Part shown: one piece after another, positions 1-8,727 of the stretch
How positions within the stretch are numbered: position 1 is the first letter of the stretch
How the letters are laid out: the number at the start of each line of letters is the position of its first letter
Assembly (NCBI GenBank): GCA_039591075.1
Contig: JBDHEI010000005.1
Span: forward strand, 55,990 to 119,989
Reading direction: 5' to 3'
Length of the DNA: 64,000 nt
Source of the DNA: JAOTVV01 sp039591075
Lineage (GTDB): Bacteria > Gemmatimonadota > Gemmatimonadetes > Gemmatimonadales > GWC2-71-9
Translations under genes and position numbers: made by a program
Notes under the pieces: generated by a model
What the model was told of the DNA's origin: nothing
The model's input: the letters and a program-made list of their open reading frames with translations, nothing else
Databases searched by the model: none

Positions 1-956
1 GGCCTGGTGGCCGTCACGCCGCTGAACGAGTCGAACTCTGCCATCAGCGCATTTCGATTGCTTTCGAGGGTGCGCCGCAGGTCCTCCACACTGCTCTGCT
101 CGCCATTAATGGCGGCCACAGCGGCGTGCTGACCGATGGCGGACGGGCAGGAGGTTTGATGGCCCTGGATGTTGGTCATGACTTGGATGAGGCGCTTGCT
201 GGCCACGGCCCACCCGATCCGAAATCCGGTCATCGCGTACTGCTTTGAGACGCCGTTGATGACGATCAGCTTTGATGTCTCCAACGGTTCCCTGGCGTAC
301 GTGTAGCAACTGATCGGCGTGCGACCGTCGAAGACGAGTCGATGGTAGATGTCGTCCATGATCAGGTAGAGCCCGCGCTTCTCGCAGCGGTCGACGAGTT
401 CCGCGACGAACTCCTCGGCGTACATCGCTCCGGTTGGATTGTTGGGGCTGTTGATCATGACGGCCTTGGTGCGGGACGTCACCTTGCGCTCGACGTCTGC
501 AATGCGTGGATGGAACGACCCATCCTCCGCCATGACCGGCACGGGCACCGCGCCGCAGAGCTTGACCATCTCGGGGTAGCTCACCCAATACGGAACCGGA
601 AAGATGACCTCGTCTTTCGGGTCGAGGATCGCCTGCAGGGCCACCATGATGGACTGCTTCGCCCCGTTGGAGGCGATCACGTTGACCGGGTCCACCGTCG
701 TGCCGTAGAACTCCTCGGTGTACCGGATGATCGCCTGCTTGAGGGCTGGGGTGCCGCCAGCCGGCGTGTAGCGCACTTCGCCCGTCTCGAGCATGGTGGC
801 GGCGGCCGCCAACGCGTCGGCTGGCGCCTTGGACTTCGGCTCGCCGCCGCCCAGGTGGACGACCGGCTCGCCCTTGGCGCGTAGGGCGGCCGCGGTCTGG
901 TTGAGCGCCAGCGTCGCGGACTGGCTGATGGACGATCCGATCCGGCTGATGGTCAT
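1..956 (-). CDS. Aspartate-type class I/II aminotransferase (partial, C-terminus off the left edge)
   Basis: PLP-dependent amino-group transfer between an amino acid and a 2-oxo acid in the cytoplasm. Reading right to left from the ATG at 954-956, the protein opens MTISRIGSSISQSATLAL, the usual start of bacterial aspartate aminotransferases. Near 200-280 it carries GVSKQYAMTGFRIGWA, the motif with the Schiff-base Lys (SK) and the phosphate-contacting Arg. About 318 codons are present; the family is usually near 400, so the C-terminal part lies left of base 1. It is divergent from the Crp-type gene at 1163. Substrate (Asp, aromatic or other) cannot be settled from the sequence. Confidence 0.88.
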   Translation of the reverse strand, partial: MTISRIGSSISQSATLALNQTAAALRAKGEPVVHLGGGEPKSKAPADALAAAATMLETGEVRYTPAGGTPALKQAIIRYTEEFYGTTVDPVNVIASNGAKQSIMVALQAILDPKDEVIFPVPYWVSYPEMVKLCGAVPVPVMAEDGSFHPRIADVERKVTSRTKAVMINSPNNPTGAMYAEEFVAELVDRCEKRGLYLIMDDIYHRLVFDGRTPISCYTYAREPLETSKLIVINGVSKQYAMTGFRIGWAVASKRLIQVMTNIQGHQTSCPSAIGQHAAVAAINGEQSSVEDLRRTLESNRNALMAEFDSFSGVTATR

Positions 957-1162
957 GGGAAATCCTTTGAGCTGAGCCGCTCTTGCCACTGGGCCCCCGG
1001 TCCGCCGCCCCACGGGGGGGCAGCCCCGGGGGAAGCCGACCAATACGTGCCGCGGGAGAGTCGGAATCTATCCCTCTGGCCCTGGGCCTCTCAAGGCGAA
1101 TCGCAGCGGCCAACGCTTGACGTCGCCGGTTCAGGCACTACCGTAGACGCGTAGACCATACG

Positions 1163-1945
1163 GTGGAGCTTCCCTTGGCCGCATCCGACGTCACATTCGC
1201 TTCGATTCCCGACGCCCTCAAGGACGTCCCCATGTTCTCCGAGTTGCGGGACAGCGATCTCGTGCGGATCGCTGGTCTGCTGCACCGCAGGCGGTACCGG
1301 AAGAACGAGGTGATCATCCTGCAGGGTAAACGGGTCACGACCCTGTCACTCGTCGCCGCCGGACGGGTCAAGCTGGTCGTCACCGGTGAGGACGGCAACG
1401 AGGTCATTCTCTCGACCCGGGGCCCCGGGGATTTCTTCGGCGAGCTGTCGCTGTTCGACGACCACCCGCTCGAGGCCAGTGCCATCGCGATGGAAGACTC
1501 CGAGTTGCTGGTCCTGTCGCGCGAAGACTTCCACCGGAGTCTGCGGGAGCTGCCGGAGATCGCGGTCGGACTCCTGCGCGCCCTCTGTCATCGGCTGCGG
1601 CAGGCCGACAGCCGGATCAGTGCGCTGACACTGCTCGATGTCCCTCAGCGCGTGGCGCACGTGCTCTTGGAGCTGGCTGACGACAACGACGGAACCCTGA
1701 TTACGCAGCCCGTGACCCACCGATTCCTAGCTCAGCTTGTGGGCACCAGCCGGGAAACGGTCTCGCGCACGATGAGTCAGTTGGCGGAAGACGGCGTGAT
1801 TGCCGTGACGCGCGAGAGCGTCGCGGTGCCCGAGCGGCGGCACCCCGCACCGGCCGTGGGGGCCGTGGTCCAGGTCAAGCGCCGCGCCATCCGCATCCAG
1901 AATCGGGCCCGGCTGGAGGCGGCGGCGGGCAAGACGCTCGGCTAG
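1163..1945 (+). CDS. Crp/Fnr-family transcriptional regulator
   Basis: Cytoplasmic DNA-binding regulator of 260 aa. Residues about 20-125 form the cyclic-nucleotide-binding fold (GDFFGELSLFDD at 89-100). Residues about 155-220 form the winged helix, with recognition helix GTSRETVSRTM. R197, E198 and R202 match the E. coli CRP residues that read TGTGA half-sites. No N-terminal Cys cluster is present, so it is not an oxygen-sensing Fnr. The stretch HPLEASA lacks an obvious equivalent of the cAMP-phosphate Arg of CRP, so the ligand is uncertain. The start is a GTG with a weak ribosome site. A basic tail of about 35 residues beyond the usual end overlaps the convergent gene by 4 bp. Confidence 0.85.
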   Translation: MELPLAASDVTFASIPDALKDVPMFSELRDSDLVRIAGLLHRRRYRKNEVIILQGKRVTTLSLVAAGRVKLVVTGEDGNEVILSTRGPGDFFGELSLFDDHPLEASAIAMEDSELLVLSREDFHRSLRELPEIAVGLLRALCHRLRQADSRISALTLLDVPQRVAHVLLELADDNDGTLITQPVTHRFLAQLVGTSRETVSRTMSQLAEDGVIAVTRESVAVPERRHPAPAVGAVVQVKRRAIRIQNRARLEAAAGKTLG

Positions 1946-2919
1946 GCGCGAGCCAACGTCCCGAGTTCCTCCTCGATCACCCCCGTGAACAACGGGATCT
2001 TGTAGCCGTTCCGCTTCAGGGGGACGGCGCTCGCCATGGCCGCCACCGCAGCCCGGCGGCAGACGTCCGGCTCGAGCCGGCTCCCCACGACCACCGACTC
2101 GGCTTCGCGGGAACGCCACGGAACGGGGGCCGCCCCACTCAACACTACGCGCCCGTCCACCACCCGACCGGCGTCGAACCGGAGCGCCAGCGCCACGCCG
2201 GCGAGCGCGAAGTCCCAGGATCCGCGCGCGCGGACCTTGCGATAGCTGCTCCGGATTCCCGTCCCCGGCGGCGGCACGACGGCGTGTGTCACCACCTCGC
2301 CCTGCGCGAGCACCGTTTCGCGCTGGACGTCTGCGCTGGGAAGGACATAGAACTCGTCCAGGGACACCGTCCGCCGGCCTTTCGGGCCCGCGACTTCCAC
2401 CGACGCGCCAAGGGCGAGCAGGGCGGGGGCGGTGTCGGACGGATGGACGATATAGCACCGCGTGCCACCGAGTATGCAGTGATACTGGTTCTCGCCGGCC
2501 AGGGCGTAGCAGGTGGTTCCACCCTTCCGCAGGCAGTGGAATTCCCCGCGGAAGTACCAGCACCGGGGTCGCTGGCACAGATTGCCCCCGATCGTGCCCT
2601 GATTGCGCAGTTGCGGGCTCGCGACCTCCGAAGCCGCCTGCGCCAGTCCAGGATAGCGCTCGCGCACGGTCCGATCCCGGGCCACCTCGGCCACGGTGGT
2701 GAGCGCGCCGATCCGGAGGGCGCCGTCGCGTCCGGTCGCGATGCCCCGCAGCCCCGGCAGCGCCGTGATGCTCACCAGCTTGTCGGCGTGGAACACGCGG
2801 TCCCGCAGGCACCCGAGCAGGTCGGTCCCTCCGGCATGGATGCGTGCCCCGTCGGCGGCGAGTTGCCGCACCGCCTCATCGAGCGACTGCGCGCGGATGT
2901 AGGCAAAAGTCGGTAGCAT
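1942..2919 (-). CDS. Molybdenum hydroxylase FAD subunit (PaoB/YagS-like)
   Basis: Middle-size subunit of an aldehyde-oxidising xanthine-dehydrogenase-family enzyme; it passes electrons from the Fe-S subunit to FAD. The 325-aa protein has the N-terminal FAD-binding fold (AGGTDLLG at 29-36; GTIGGNLCQRPRC at 108-120). A central loop carries C115, C120, C129, C137, C148 and C155. Such a Cys-rich insertion holds an extra 4Fe-4S cluster in E. coli PaoB and in 4-hydroxybenzoyl-CoA reductase beta; ordinary XDH FAD domains lack it. It is last in the operon, 3 bp after the Mo subunit. The stop overlaps the Crp-type gene tail to tail. Confidence 0.85.
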   Translation of the reverse strand: MLPTFAYIRAQSLDEAVRQLAADGARIHAGGTDLLGCLRDRVFHADKLVSITALPGLRGIATGRDGALRIGALTTVAEVARDRTVRERYPGLAQAASEVASPQLRNQGTIGGNLCQRPRCWYFRGEFHCLRKGGTTCYALAGENQYHCILGGTRCYIVHPSDTAPALLALGASVEVAGPKGRRTVSLDEFYVLPSADVQRETVLAQGEVVTHAVVPPPGTGIRSSYRKVRARGSWDFALAGVALALRFDAGRVVDGRVVLSGAAPVPWRSREAESVVVGSRLEPDVCRRAAVAAMASAVPLKRNGYKIPLFTGVIEEELGTLARA

Positions 2920-2922
2920 GGC

Positions 2923-5250
2923 TCAACCTCCCTTCCGCGCGTCGGCCAGGAGCTGTACCACTCGCGCCGGTGTCGCCGGCGTGCTCGTGACGCGCACGCC
3001 GACCGCGTGGGTGATGGCATTGGCGATGGCGGGGGCGGTGGGAATCGTCGCCGGCTCGCCGATGCCCTTGGCACCCGTCGTGTTGGCCTCGTTGTCGGGC
3101 CGGTCGATCGGCACGCACATCATGTCGGCCGGCACGTCCAATGCGGTCGGGATCTTGTAGTCGTGCCAGTTGATGTTCACCATCTTGCCCGTCTGATCGA
3201 CGTCGAGCACACGTTCCTCCGTCATCGCGAGCCCGATGCCCATGGTGATCCCGCCGAACACCTGGTTCTGGTAGGTGAGACGATTCATCACGCGCCCGCT
3301 GTCGTGCGCACCGAGGAACCGGAGTATGCGTACCTCCCCGGTATGTAGGTTCACTTCCACCTCGCAGAACTGGGCCGCAAACGGATTGACAGCCTTCCCC
3401 TCGGGATTGGGTCCGCGATAGCCGACCCCGGTTACGGTCCCGCGGGCCCGGAGCCCTCGGAGTTCCGCGATCGGTCGCTCCGCTGGGGGATCGGCCGTCG
3501 ATACGATCTTACCGTCGCGCATCGCCAGCGTGTCGGCCGGCACTGCTAGCTCCTCGGCGGCGATGTCGAGCACCTGGCGCTTCACCTCCAGCGCCGCGGC
3601 GCGGACCGCCGGGGACTCCGTGGGTACCGTCTTGCTGCCGCCGCTCCCGGTGGCGTACGGCGTGCTGCCCGTGTCGGCGTGCTCGATCTGCACGGCGTCG
3701 GGATCCACGCCAAGCTCCTCGGCGACCACCATCGCCATCACCGTCTTGGTGCCGGTGCCGATGTCGCTCGCCCCCATGTTCAGATTGACGCTGCCGTCGG
3801 CAAACAGCTTCACGATGGCCGTGGACGGCGGCCCACCGCCGCCTGCCACCCAGAGCCCGGCCGCCATGCCCACACCGTGCCGCACCGCCGCGTCGGCCGG
3901 CTGGCGCAGCAGCGCGCTCCGGGCCTCACGCCACCCGAACGCCTTGGCCCCTTCCTCGATGCAGGCCGCGAGTCCGGTCGTGGTATACGGGGCATTGCCT
4001 CGGCCCTGGCTCACCGTCGGCACGTTCTTGAGCCTGAGCTCGACCGGGTCCATACCGATCGCGTCTGACAGCTCGTCCAGCAGTTGCTCCAAGGCCCACG
4101 CGCATTGCGGGTGCCCCGGGGCGCGGAATGGTCTGGCGGGGCCGGCGTTGATGTAGAGATCCTGTGTCTCGATGCGCACGTTGGCGCACGCGTAGAGATC
4201 GCGAATCAGCCAGTCGAGCGCCCCGGTGCCGCCGGCCCGGTACGCGCCGCCGGTGCCGGTAGCGTAGAAGTCCAGCGCGGTGAGCGTTCCGTCACGTTTC
4301 ACGCCCGCCTTGAGCCGCATGTTGTTGGGTGGCCGGTTGCCGACCGTGAGATACGACTCCTCGCGCGTCAGGAAGAGTTTCACCGGGCAGGCGGTCTGCC
4401 TGGCGAGCAGGGCCGCAATGAGCGTGTACTTCCCAGGCTGGAGCTTGCTACCGAACCCGCCACCGACGTAATGGCCCACCACGCGCACCTTCGAAAGCGG
4501 CATGCCGAGCGATGAAGCCACTTGGGCCTGAACCGAGAACACGCCCTGAGTCGACTCCCAGAGGGTGAGCGCGTCGCCGTCCCACCTGGCCACACAGCCG
4601 TGTAACTCCATCGGCGTGTGAATCTCAGCCTCGGTGCGGTACTCCCGCTCCAGCACCACGTCGGCCTCGGCGAAGCCACCCTCCACGTCGCCACGCGAAT
4701 AGCGGCCCGGTGCCGAAACTCGGTTGCCGGTCTCGTGCACCAGGGGCGCGTCGCTGTCGAGCGCTCGTCGCTCGTCGGCGAGAAACGGAAGCACGTCGTA
4801 CTCGACCGCGATCGCCCGCACGGCATCGGCCGCCTGGTACGGGGTGTCGGCCGCGACGGCCGCAACCACTTCCCCCTCGAACCGGCAGTGCGGCACGAAC
4901 AGGTCCTCGCGGAGCAGCCTTTCGTGCCCGCGAATCGAGCGGTCGGTCGGCGTGAAGGCCGAGATCACCGCACGCACTCCGGGAAGCGCTTCCGCCCTGG
5001 ACACGTCCACGCCTTTCACGACCGCATTGGCATGCGGCGAGCGAAGGATCGCCCCATAGAGCATCTGGGGCAGCACGACATCTGACGGATAAACGGCCGT
5101 GCCGCTCACCCGTTCGTACGCGTCCACGCGTGGCCGGGGCGTGCCGACGATTCGTGTCTCTTTCCAGGGTTCGGGATCACTGGACGGCGCCGGCGTCTGC
5201 GGGATGTCGAGCCCCTCCTCCCAATATCGTTCGTCGCGCTCGGCGGTCAT
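2923..5250 (-). CDS. Molybdopterin-binding catalytic subunit of aldehyde oxidoreductase (PaoC/YagR-like)
   Basis: Large catalytic subunit (775 aa) that hydroxylates aldehydes or related carbonyl compounds at a Mo-cytosine-dinucleotide centre. The N-terminal ald_xan_dh domain starts near residue 40 (RPRVDAYERVSGTA). Moco-binding segments include GGGFGSKLQPGKY and FRAPGHPQCAWALEQLL. The catalytic Glu is expected in GAKGIGEPATIPTAP near residue 730. ATGA overlap with the upstream Fe-S gene and GGAGG before the ATG indicate coupled translation. No signal peptide is seen, so export would be by hitchhiking on the Tat signal of the Fe-S partner, as for PaoABC. No PaoD-type insertase gene is present in the window. 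Confidence 0.9.
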   Translation of the reverse strand: MTAERDERYWEEGLDIPQTPAPSSDPEPWKETRIVGTPRPRVDAYERVSGTAVYPSDVVLPQMLYGAILRSPHANAVVKGVDVSRAEALPGVRAVISAFTPTDRSIRGHERLLREDLFVPHCRFEGEVVAAVAADTPYQAADAVRAIAVEYDVLPFLADERRALDSDAPLVHETGNRVSAPGRYSRGDVEGGFAEADVVLEREYRTEAEIHTPMELHGCVARWDGDALTLWESTQGVFSVQAQVASSLGMPLSKVRVVGHYVGGGFGSKLQPGKYTLIAALLARQTACPVKLFLTREESYLTVGNRPPNNMRLKAGVKRDGTLTALDFYATGTGGAYRAGGTGALDWLIRDLYACANVRIETQDLYINAGPARPFRAPGHPQCAWALEQLLDELSDAIGMDPVELRLKNVPTVSQGRGNAPYTTTGLAACIEEGAKAFGWREARSALLRQPADAAVRHGVGMAAGLWVAGGGGPPSTAIVKLFADGSVNLNMGASDIGTGTKTVMAMVVAEELGVDPDAVQIEHADTGSTPYATGSGGSKTVPTESPAVRAAALEVKRQVLDIAAEELAVPADTLAMRDGKIVSTADPPAERPIAELRGLRARGTVTGVGYRGPNPEGKAVNPFAAQFCEVEVNLHTGEVRILRFLGAHDSGRVMNRLTYQNQVFGGITMGIGLAMTEERVLDVDQTGKMVNINWHDYKIPTALDVPADMMCVPIDRPDNEANTTGAKGIGEPATIPTAPAIANAITHAVGVRVTSTPATPARVVQLLADARKGG

Positions 5251-5894
5251 GACGCACCTCCTTCACCCCGGCGGAGCGCAGCCGCTCGGCGCGCAGCGCG
5301 GAAGATGTGAGGGTACGCGCCGCAGCGACACAGGTTGCCACTCATGCCGACCTGGATCGTCTCGAGCGACGGATCCTGTTGGGCCCGCACGAGACCTTCC
5401 ACGGCCATGATCTGCCCCGGTGTGCAGTAGCCGCACTGGTAGGCGTCTTCCTCGACGAACGCCTGCTGGGTCGGGCCGAGGTCTTCGCCAAGCATCAGGC
5501 CCTCGAGGGTCGTAATGGTCACGCCTTCGGCCTCCACGGCAAGTGTCATGCAGGCGTATCGGGGCGTATCGCCGATCAGCACCGTGCAGGCACCGCACTC
5601 GCCGCGCTCACAGCCCACCTTGGTGCCGGTGAGTCCGAGCCGCTCGCGGAGCACATATGCCAGGGACCAGCGCGGTTCCACCAGCAGTTGGTGCTTCCGA
5701 CCGTTGATCTGGAGCACGACCTGGGTCAGCTCGGTGGCCTGGACGATCTCCGTGGGCGGTGGCATCTCGGCGGCGGCGGCCTGTCGCGCCGCCGCGAGGG
5801 ACAGGGCCCCCGTCCCGACGGAACTCAGGAACCCGCGGCGGCTGACCCCCTGCTTGGAATCCGGGCCGTCGTCGCGCTCTCGAGCGTCGGACAT
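5247..5894 (-). CDS. Tat-exported 2Fe-2S subunit of aldehyde oxidoreductase (PaoA/YagT-like)
   Basis: Electron-transfer subunit, 215 aa. It has a twin-arginine signal (SRRGFLSSVGTGALSLAAA, residues 18-36), so the complex should act in the periplasm. The plant-type ferredoxin cluster uses C95, C100, C103 and C115. The second cluster domain uses C154, C157, C189 and C191 (CGYCTPGQ and NLCRCGAYPHI). First gene of a three-gene operon in the order 2Fe-2S, Mo, FAD, unlike the paoA-B-C order (2Fe-2S, FAD, Mo) of E. coli. GAGGAGG lies 6 bases before the ATG. A GC-rich stem (5933-5949) lies just upstream. Confidence 0.9.
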   Translation of the reverse strand: MSDARERDDGPDSKQGVSRRGFLSSVGTGALSLAAARQAAAAEMPPPTEIVQATELTQVVLQINGRKHQLLVEPRWSLAYVLRERLGLTGTKVGCERGECGACTVLIGDTPRYACMTLAVEAEGVTITTLEGLMLGEDLGPTQQAFVEEDAYQCGYCTPGQIMAVEGLVRAQQDPSLETIQVGMSGNLCRCGAYPHIFRAARRAAALRRGEGGAS

Positions 5895-5932
5895 GGTAGG
5901 CCTCCTCTTGAGTGATGCGGGTATGGTCGAAA

Positions 5933-5949
5933 GCCGGGCGCTGCCCGGC
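5933..5949. terminator. GC-rich stem-loop between two minus-strand operons
   Basis: GCCGGGC - GCT - GCCCGGC, a 7-bp perfect stem with a 3-base loop. It lies 39 bases upstream of the 2Fe-2S subunit start and downstream of the membrane-protein gene ending at 6053. A 12-bp palindrome GCCCTTAAGGGC lies nearby at 6027-6038. No U tract follows either. It could end the upstream operon or sit in the leader of the oxidoreductase operon. Confidence 0.35.
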
Positions 5950-6052
5950 GGCCGACCGTTGCGGACCCTCTCTAGTGGGCCCCGGAGGATGAAAAAGGGA
6001 TGAAGCGCCCGTGAATTCCGTAAATTGCCCTTAAGGGCCCGTCTTCATGAAC

Positions 6053-6691
6053 TCAGGCCCTGCTCGGGCCCGTGGCAGCGCCCTTGAACCACCGGTGTCC
6101 GACCAGCTCCGACACGCCGCGCGCGGCGAAATAGAGAAACGCTGCCGCGACGACGCGGTAGGGCTCTCTCACCCAGAGCCCGCTGCTGGGCAGGTTGGCC
6201 GCCCCGATGGCCGCTTCGTCGATCCCGAACGGCGGGACCGGCGCGAGGGTCGTGATCATCACGGCCAGGAGGTAGAACAGCGCGCCGATGCCCCAGCCAC
6301 GGCGGATGAGCTCGCGCTCTGCTCCACTCGGCGCCTGGCCCACCAACGCGCCGAGCAGGCGGTTCAGGGTGAGCGCCCAGAACCCGACCAACGGCCACCA
6401 AGTCTTGAACCCAAGGGAGAAGCCCACCACGAAGAGCGTGTAGAACACGCCGAGCCCGAGTACGCGTTTGGTGCGCGTCGTCCGGGGGGCGTCGGCATAC
6501 GCGGCCGTCCCCATAAAGGCCGCGGAGTGGACGACCATGAACTCGATGAGCATGAGGAGCATCAGCTCGCCGATGCGATGCGTGCCGAGTCGCGTGGGAG
6601 CGATCCACACCGCCAGGCACACGCCCGCGATGGTAAGATCGGGGATTGCGGCAACGGTGTCCCGCCACGTGACTCGCGGCCCTTCCATCAT
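6053..6691 (-). CDS. Predicted multi-pass inner-membrane protein, unknown function
   Basis: 212 aa, with about five or six hydrophobic segments (for example around residues 14-32, 40-60, 80-100, 100-118, 135-152 and 182-198) and short charged loops. I do not recognise a family and see no catalytic motif. It overlaps the phosphatase gene upstream by 4 bp (ATGA), so the two are almost certainly co-transcribed and co-translated. The start is the ATG in that overlap. Real-gene status is supported by the coupling and by membrane-protein composition unlike the antisense frames. Confidence 0.7.
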   Translation of the reverse strand: MMEGPRVTWRDTVAAIPDLTIAGVCLAVWIAPTRLGTHRIGELMLLMLIEFMVVHSAAFMGTAAYADAPRTTRTKRVLGLGVFYTLFVVGFSLGFKTWWPLVGFWALTLNRLLGALVGQAPSGAERELIRRGWGIGALFYLLAVMITTLAPVPPFGIDEAAIGAANLPSSGLWVREPYRVVAAAFLYFAARGVSELVGHRWFKGAATGPSRA

Positions 6692-7464
6692 GGCCCCCGA
6701 ATCACGCGAAGGACCTCATCCATCAGCGCCCGTGTCGTGGCGAGCGCTTCCCCGGCGTGGATCGTTTCGTGGCCGTCCCAATCGCCGAAGTAGCCGCCGG
6801 CCTCGCGGAGGATCGGTGGGAAGGGGGCGCAGTCCCACGCGCTCATGACCGGGTCCAACCCCACTTCGGCCCGGCCCGTTGCGACCAGGAGATACGCGTA
6901 CGCGTCGGCCCAGCCGGCACAGAACCCGGCGGCATGCTGAAGCCGCCTCCAGGCATCCCCTCGGCCGTGACGTTCGAAGGCAGCCGCGTTGCCGTGAGTG
7001 AGGATCCCCTGCTCGAGGGTTGTCACGTTCGAGACATGGGCAGGGCGGCCGTTCCACCAGCACCCTTCGCCACTCGCGGCGGCGATCAACTCCTCGAGTG
7101 CGGGGAAGTACGCGACCCCGACCTCGCAGCGGCCCTCGATCTCGAGCCCGAGAAGCACGGCGTAGAGCGGCACGCCACGCACGAAGGCCCGCGTGCCGTC
7201 GATCGGATCGACATACCACCGATGGCTGGCGCCCTGCTGCTCATTCTCGCCGAACTCCTCGCCCACGATGGCGTGCGCCGGAAAAGCCTGCTCGATGCGG
7301 ACGCGAATGAGCTGCTCGGCCTCCCGGTCGGCGACGGTCACTGGCGAATCGTCAGCCTTGCGCTCGGGCCGGACGCCGGACTGGAAATAGCCGAGCGTGA
7401 GGCGACCGGCGTGCCAGGCCGTCTCGGTAGCGAAATCGAGGTAGTGGCGCAGGGACTCGCTCAC
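6688..7464 (-). CDS. Inositol-monophosphatase-family phosphatase, histidinol-phosphatase (HisN)-like
   Basis: Mg-dependent phosphomonoesterase, 258 aa. It has the family metal-binding set GEEFG, WYVDPIDGTRAF and, near the C-terminus, SAWDCAPFPPILREAGG. The spacing and the PIDGTRAF form resemble the HisN-type histidinol-phosphate phosphatases of actinobacteria and proteobacteria rather than SuhB. The substrate is an inference. The GTG at 7462-7464 is chosen because GGGGGAG lies 8 bases upstream and the conserved region begins right after it. A longer upstream reading adds 48 unconserved residues. Couples to the membrane protein gene by an ATGA overlap. Confidence 0.8.
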   Translation of the reverse strand: MSESLRHYLDFATETAWHAGRLTLGYFQSGVRPERKADDSPVTVADREAEQLIRVRIEQAFPAHAIVGEEFGENEQQGASHRWYVDPIDGTRAFVRGVPLYAVLLGLEIEGRCEVGVAYFPALEELIAAASGEGCWWNGRPAHVSNVTTLEQGILTHGNAAAFERHGRGDAWRRLQHAAGFCAGWADAYAYLLVATGRAEVGLDPVMSAWDCAPFPPILREAGGYFGDWDGHETIHAGEALATTRALMDEVLRVIRGP

Positions 7465-7758
7465 GCGGTGCTCCCCCTGTGGGTGGTGATCATCGTATGG
7501 CCCGGGGGTCTGAAACCAGCCGGCCGGCGCTGGATAGAACGATCCAAGGTACGGTAACGGGAGCGCTTCGGCGATGAACGGCGGCCACGCTTGCGCCCCG
7601 GGCCACACGCTGTTTTCCTGGCTTCCCCGGAGTCAAGCCGATATGTTCCTCACATTAAGCCTGATCCTATGCTCCGCTGGCCGCGGGACTCCCGGTCCCG
7701 GCCCTCCCGCGGGCGCGGAGGATCACCGACAGCCTCGCACTCGAACCTTCGAAGGCCC

Positions 7759-8682
7759 GTGAAGCCAATCGTCTCGCGTTTCCGAATCTGCAGGACAATG
7801 GTCGCCGCCACGCTCGGCGCGCTCATGCTCGCTACGAGTGGTGCGGCTCGCGCCCAAGAGACCGACTGGGCGAGCGTCGAGATTCGCACCGTTCCCGTCT
7901 CGACCGGGGTGTATGTGCTGATGGGGCGAGGCGGCAACATCGGCCTCTCGATCGGGGCGGACGGCGCGTTCCTCATCGACGACCAGTTCGCACCGCTCAC
8001 CGAGAAGATCCGCGCCGCGGTCGGGGCGGTGACGCCCGAGCCCGTGCGGTTCGTGCTCAACACGCATTGGCACGGCGACCACACGGGCGGCAACGAGAAC
8101 ATGGGCTCGGCCGGCGCGCTGATCGTGGCGCACGACAATGTACGTCGGCGCATGAATCCCGCGGATTTCCGCAACTTAGTCGGCCGCTCGAATCAGGCAC
8201 CACCGCGCGCGCTGCCCGTGGTCACGTTTTCCGACGAGATCAACTTCCACTGGAACGGCGAGCATCTCCACGTGTTTCACGCCGCGCGCGCTCATACCGA
8301 CGGCGATGCCGTGATCGTGTTCACGCGCGCCAACGTGGTGCACATGGGTGATTTGTTCTTCAACGGACGCTACCCGTTCATTGACCTCGAGAGCGGGGGT
8401 GGGGTGCAGGGGGTTATCGATGCGGCCGACGCCGTGCTGGCGCTGGCGCGGCCCGACACGAAGATCATTCCGGGACACGGTGAGATCGCTGGCCCCGCTG
8501 AACTGCGCGCGTACCGGGATATGATCGTGAGCGTTCGCGACCGGGTATCTCGGCTCAAGAGCCAGGGGATGTCCGAAGACCAGGTGGTGGCGGCTTCGCC
8601 GACGCAGGCGTTCGATGCTGCCTGGGGCCAGACCGCCGAACGGTTCGTGCGAGCTGTCTATCGCAACCTGGAGACGCCGTGA
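7759..8682 (+). CDS. Secreted MBL-fold metallo-hydrolase
   Basis: Zinc hydrolase of the metallo-beta-lactamase fold, about 307 aa. Ligand motifs appear in order: THWHGDHTGG, FHAARAHTDGDAV, VHMGDLFFNG and IPGHGE. The first residues (basic stretch, then a hydrophobic run ending SGAARAQ) form a signal peptide, giving periplasmic or secreted location. The start is uncertain: GTG 7759 keeps the basic n-region, ATG 7798 is the alternative. The segment upstream (7465-7758) holds no gene that I can support, but has an 8-bp stem (CCGCGGGA/TCCCGCGG, 7681-7712). The substrate is unknown. It precedes kinase 1 by 45 bp. Confidence 0.82.
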   Translation: MKPIVSRFRICRTMVAATLGALMLATSGAARAQETDWASVEIRTVPVSTGVYVLMGRGGNIGLSIGADGAFLIDDQFAPLTEKIRAAVGAVTPEPVRFVLNTHWHGDHTGGNENMGSAGALIVAHDNVRRRMNPADFRNLVGRSNQAPPRALPVVTFSDEINFHWNGEHLHVFHAARAHTDGDAVIVFTRANVVHMGDLFFNGRYPFIDLESGGGVQGVIDAADAVLALARPDTKIIPGHGEIAGPAELRAYRDMIVSVRDRVSRLKSQGMSEDQVVAASPTQAFDAAWGQTAERFVRAVYRNLETP

Positions 8683-8695
8683 ACTTGGCTCTTGG

Positions 8696-8707
8696 GACGG
8701 TAGGTGG
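8696..8707 (+). repeat. 12-mer GACGGTAGGTGG, copy 1, before kinase 1
   Basis: The same 12 bases occur at 14594-14605 before kinase 2. It contains a GGTAGGTGG purine run that could act in ribosome binding, but its distance to the ATG differs (20 bases here, 5 bases at kinase 2). It may instead reflect common descent of the two kinase 5' regions. Confidence 0.4.
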
Positions 8708-8727
8708 CATGGCGGTGGGCGCTTCAC

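Noticed and set aside
106..1113. Long minus-strand ORF of 335 codons overlapping the aminotransferase
   Set aside because: It is out of frame with the conserved aminotransferase reading (GVSKQYAMTGFRIGWA) and is rich in Arg/Gly/His, typical of a shadow frame in high-GC DNA.
7465..7608. 48-residue extension of the HisN-like phosphatase
   Set aside because: Unconserved Pro-rich sequence; the GTG at 7464 has a strong GGGGGAG site and precedes the first conserved helix.
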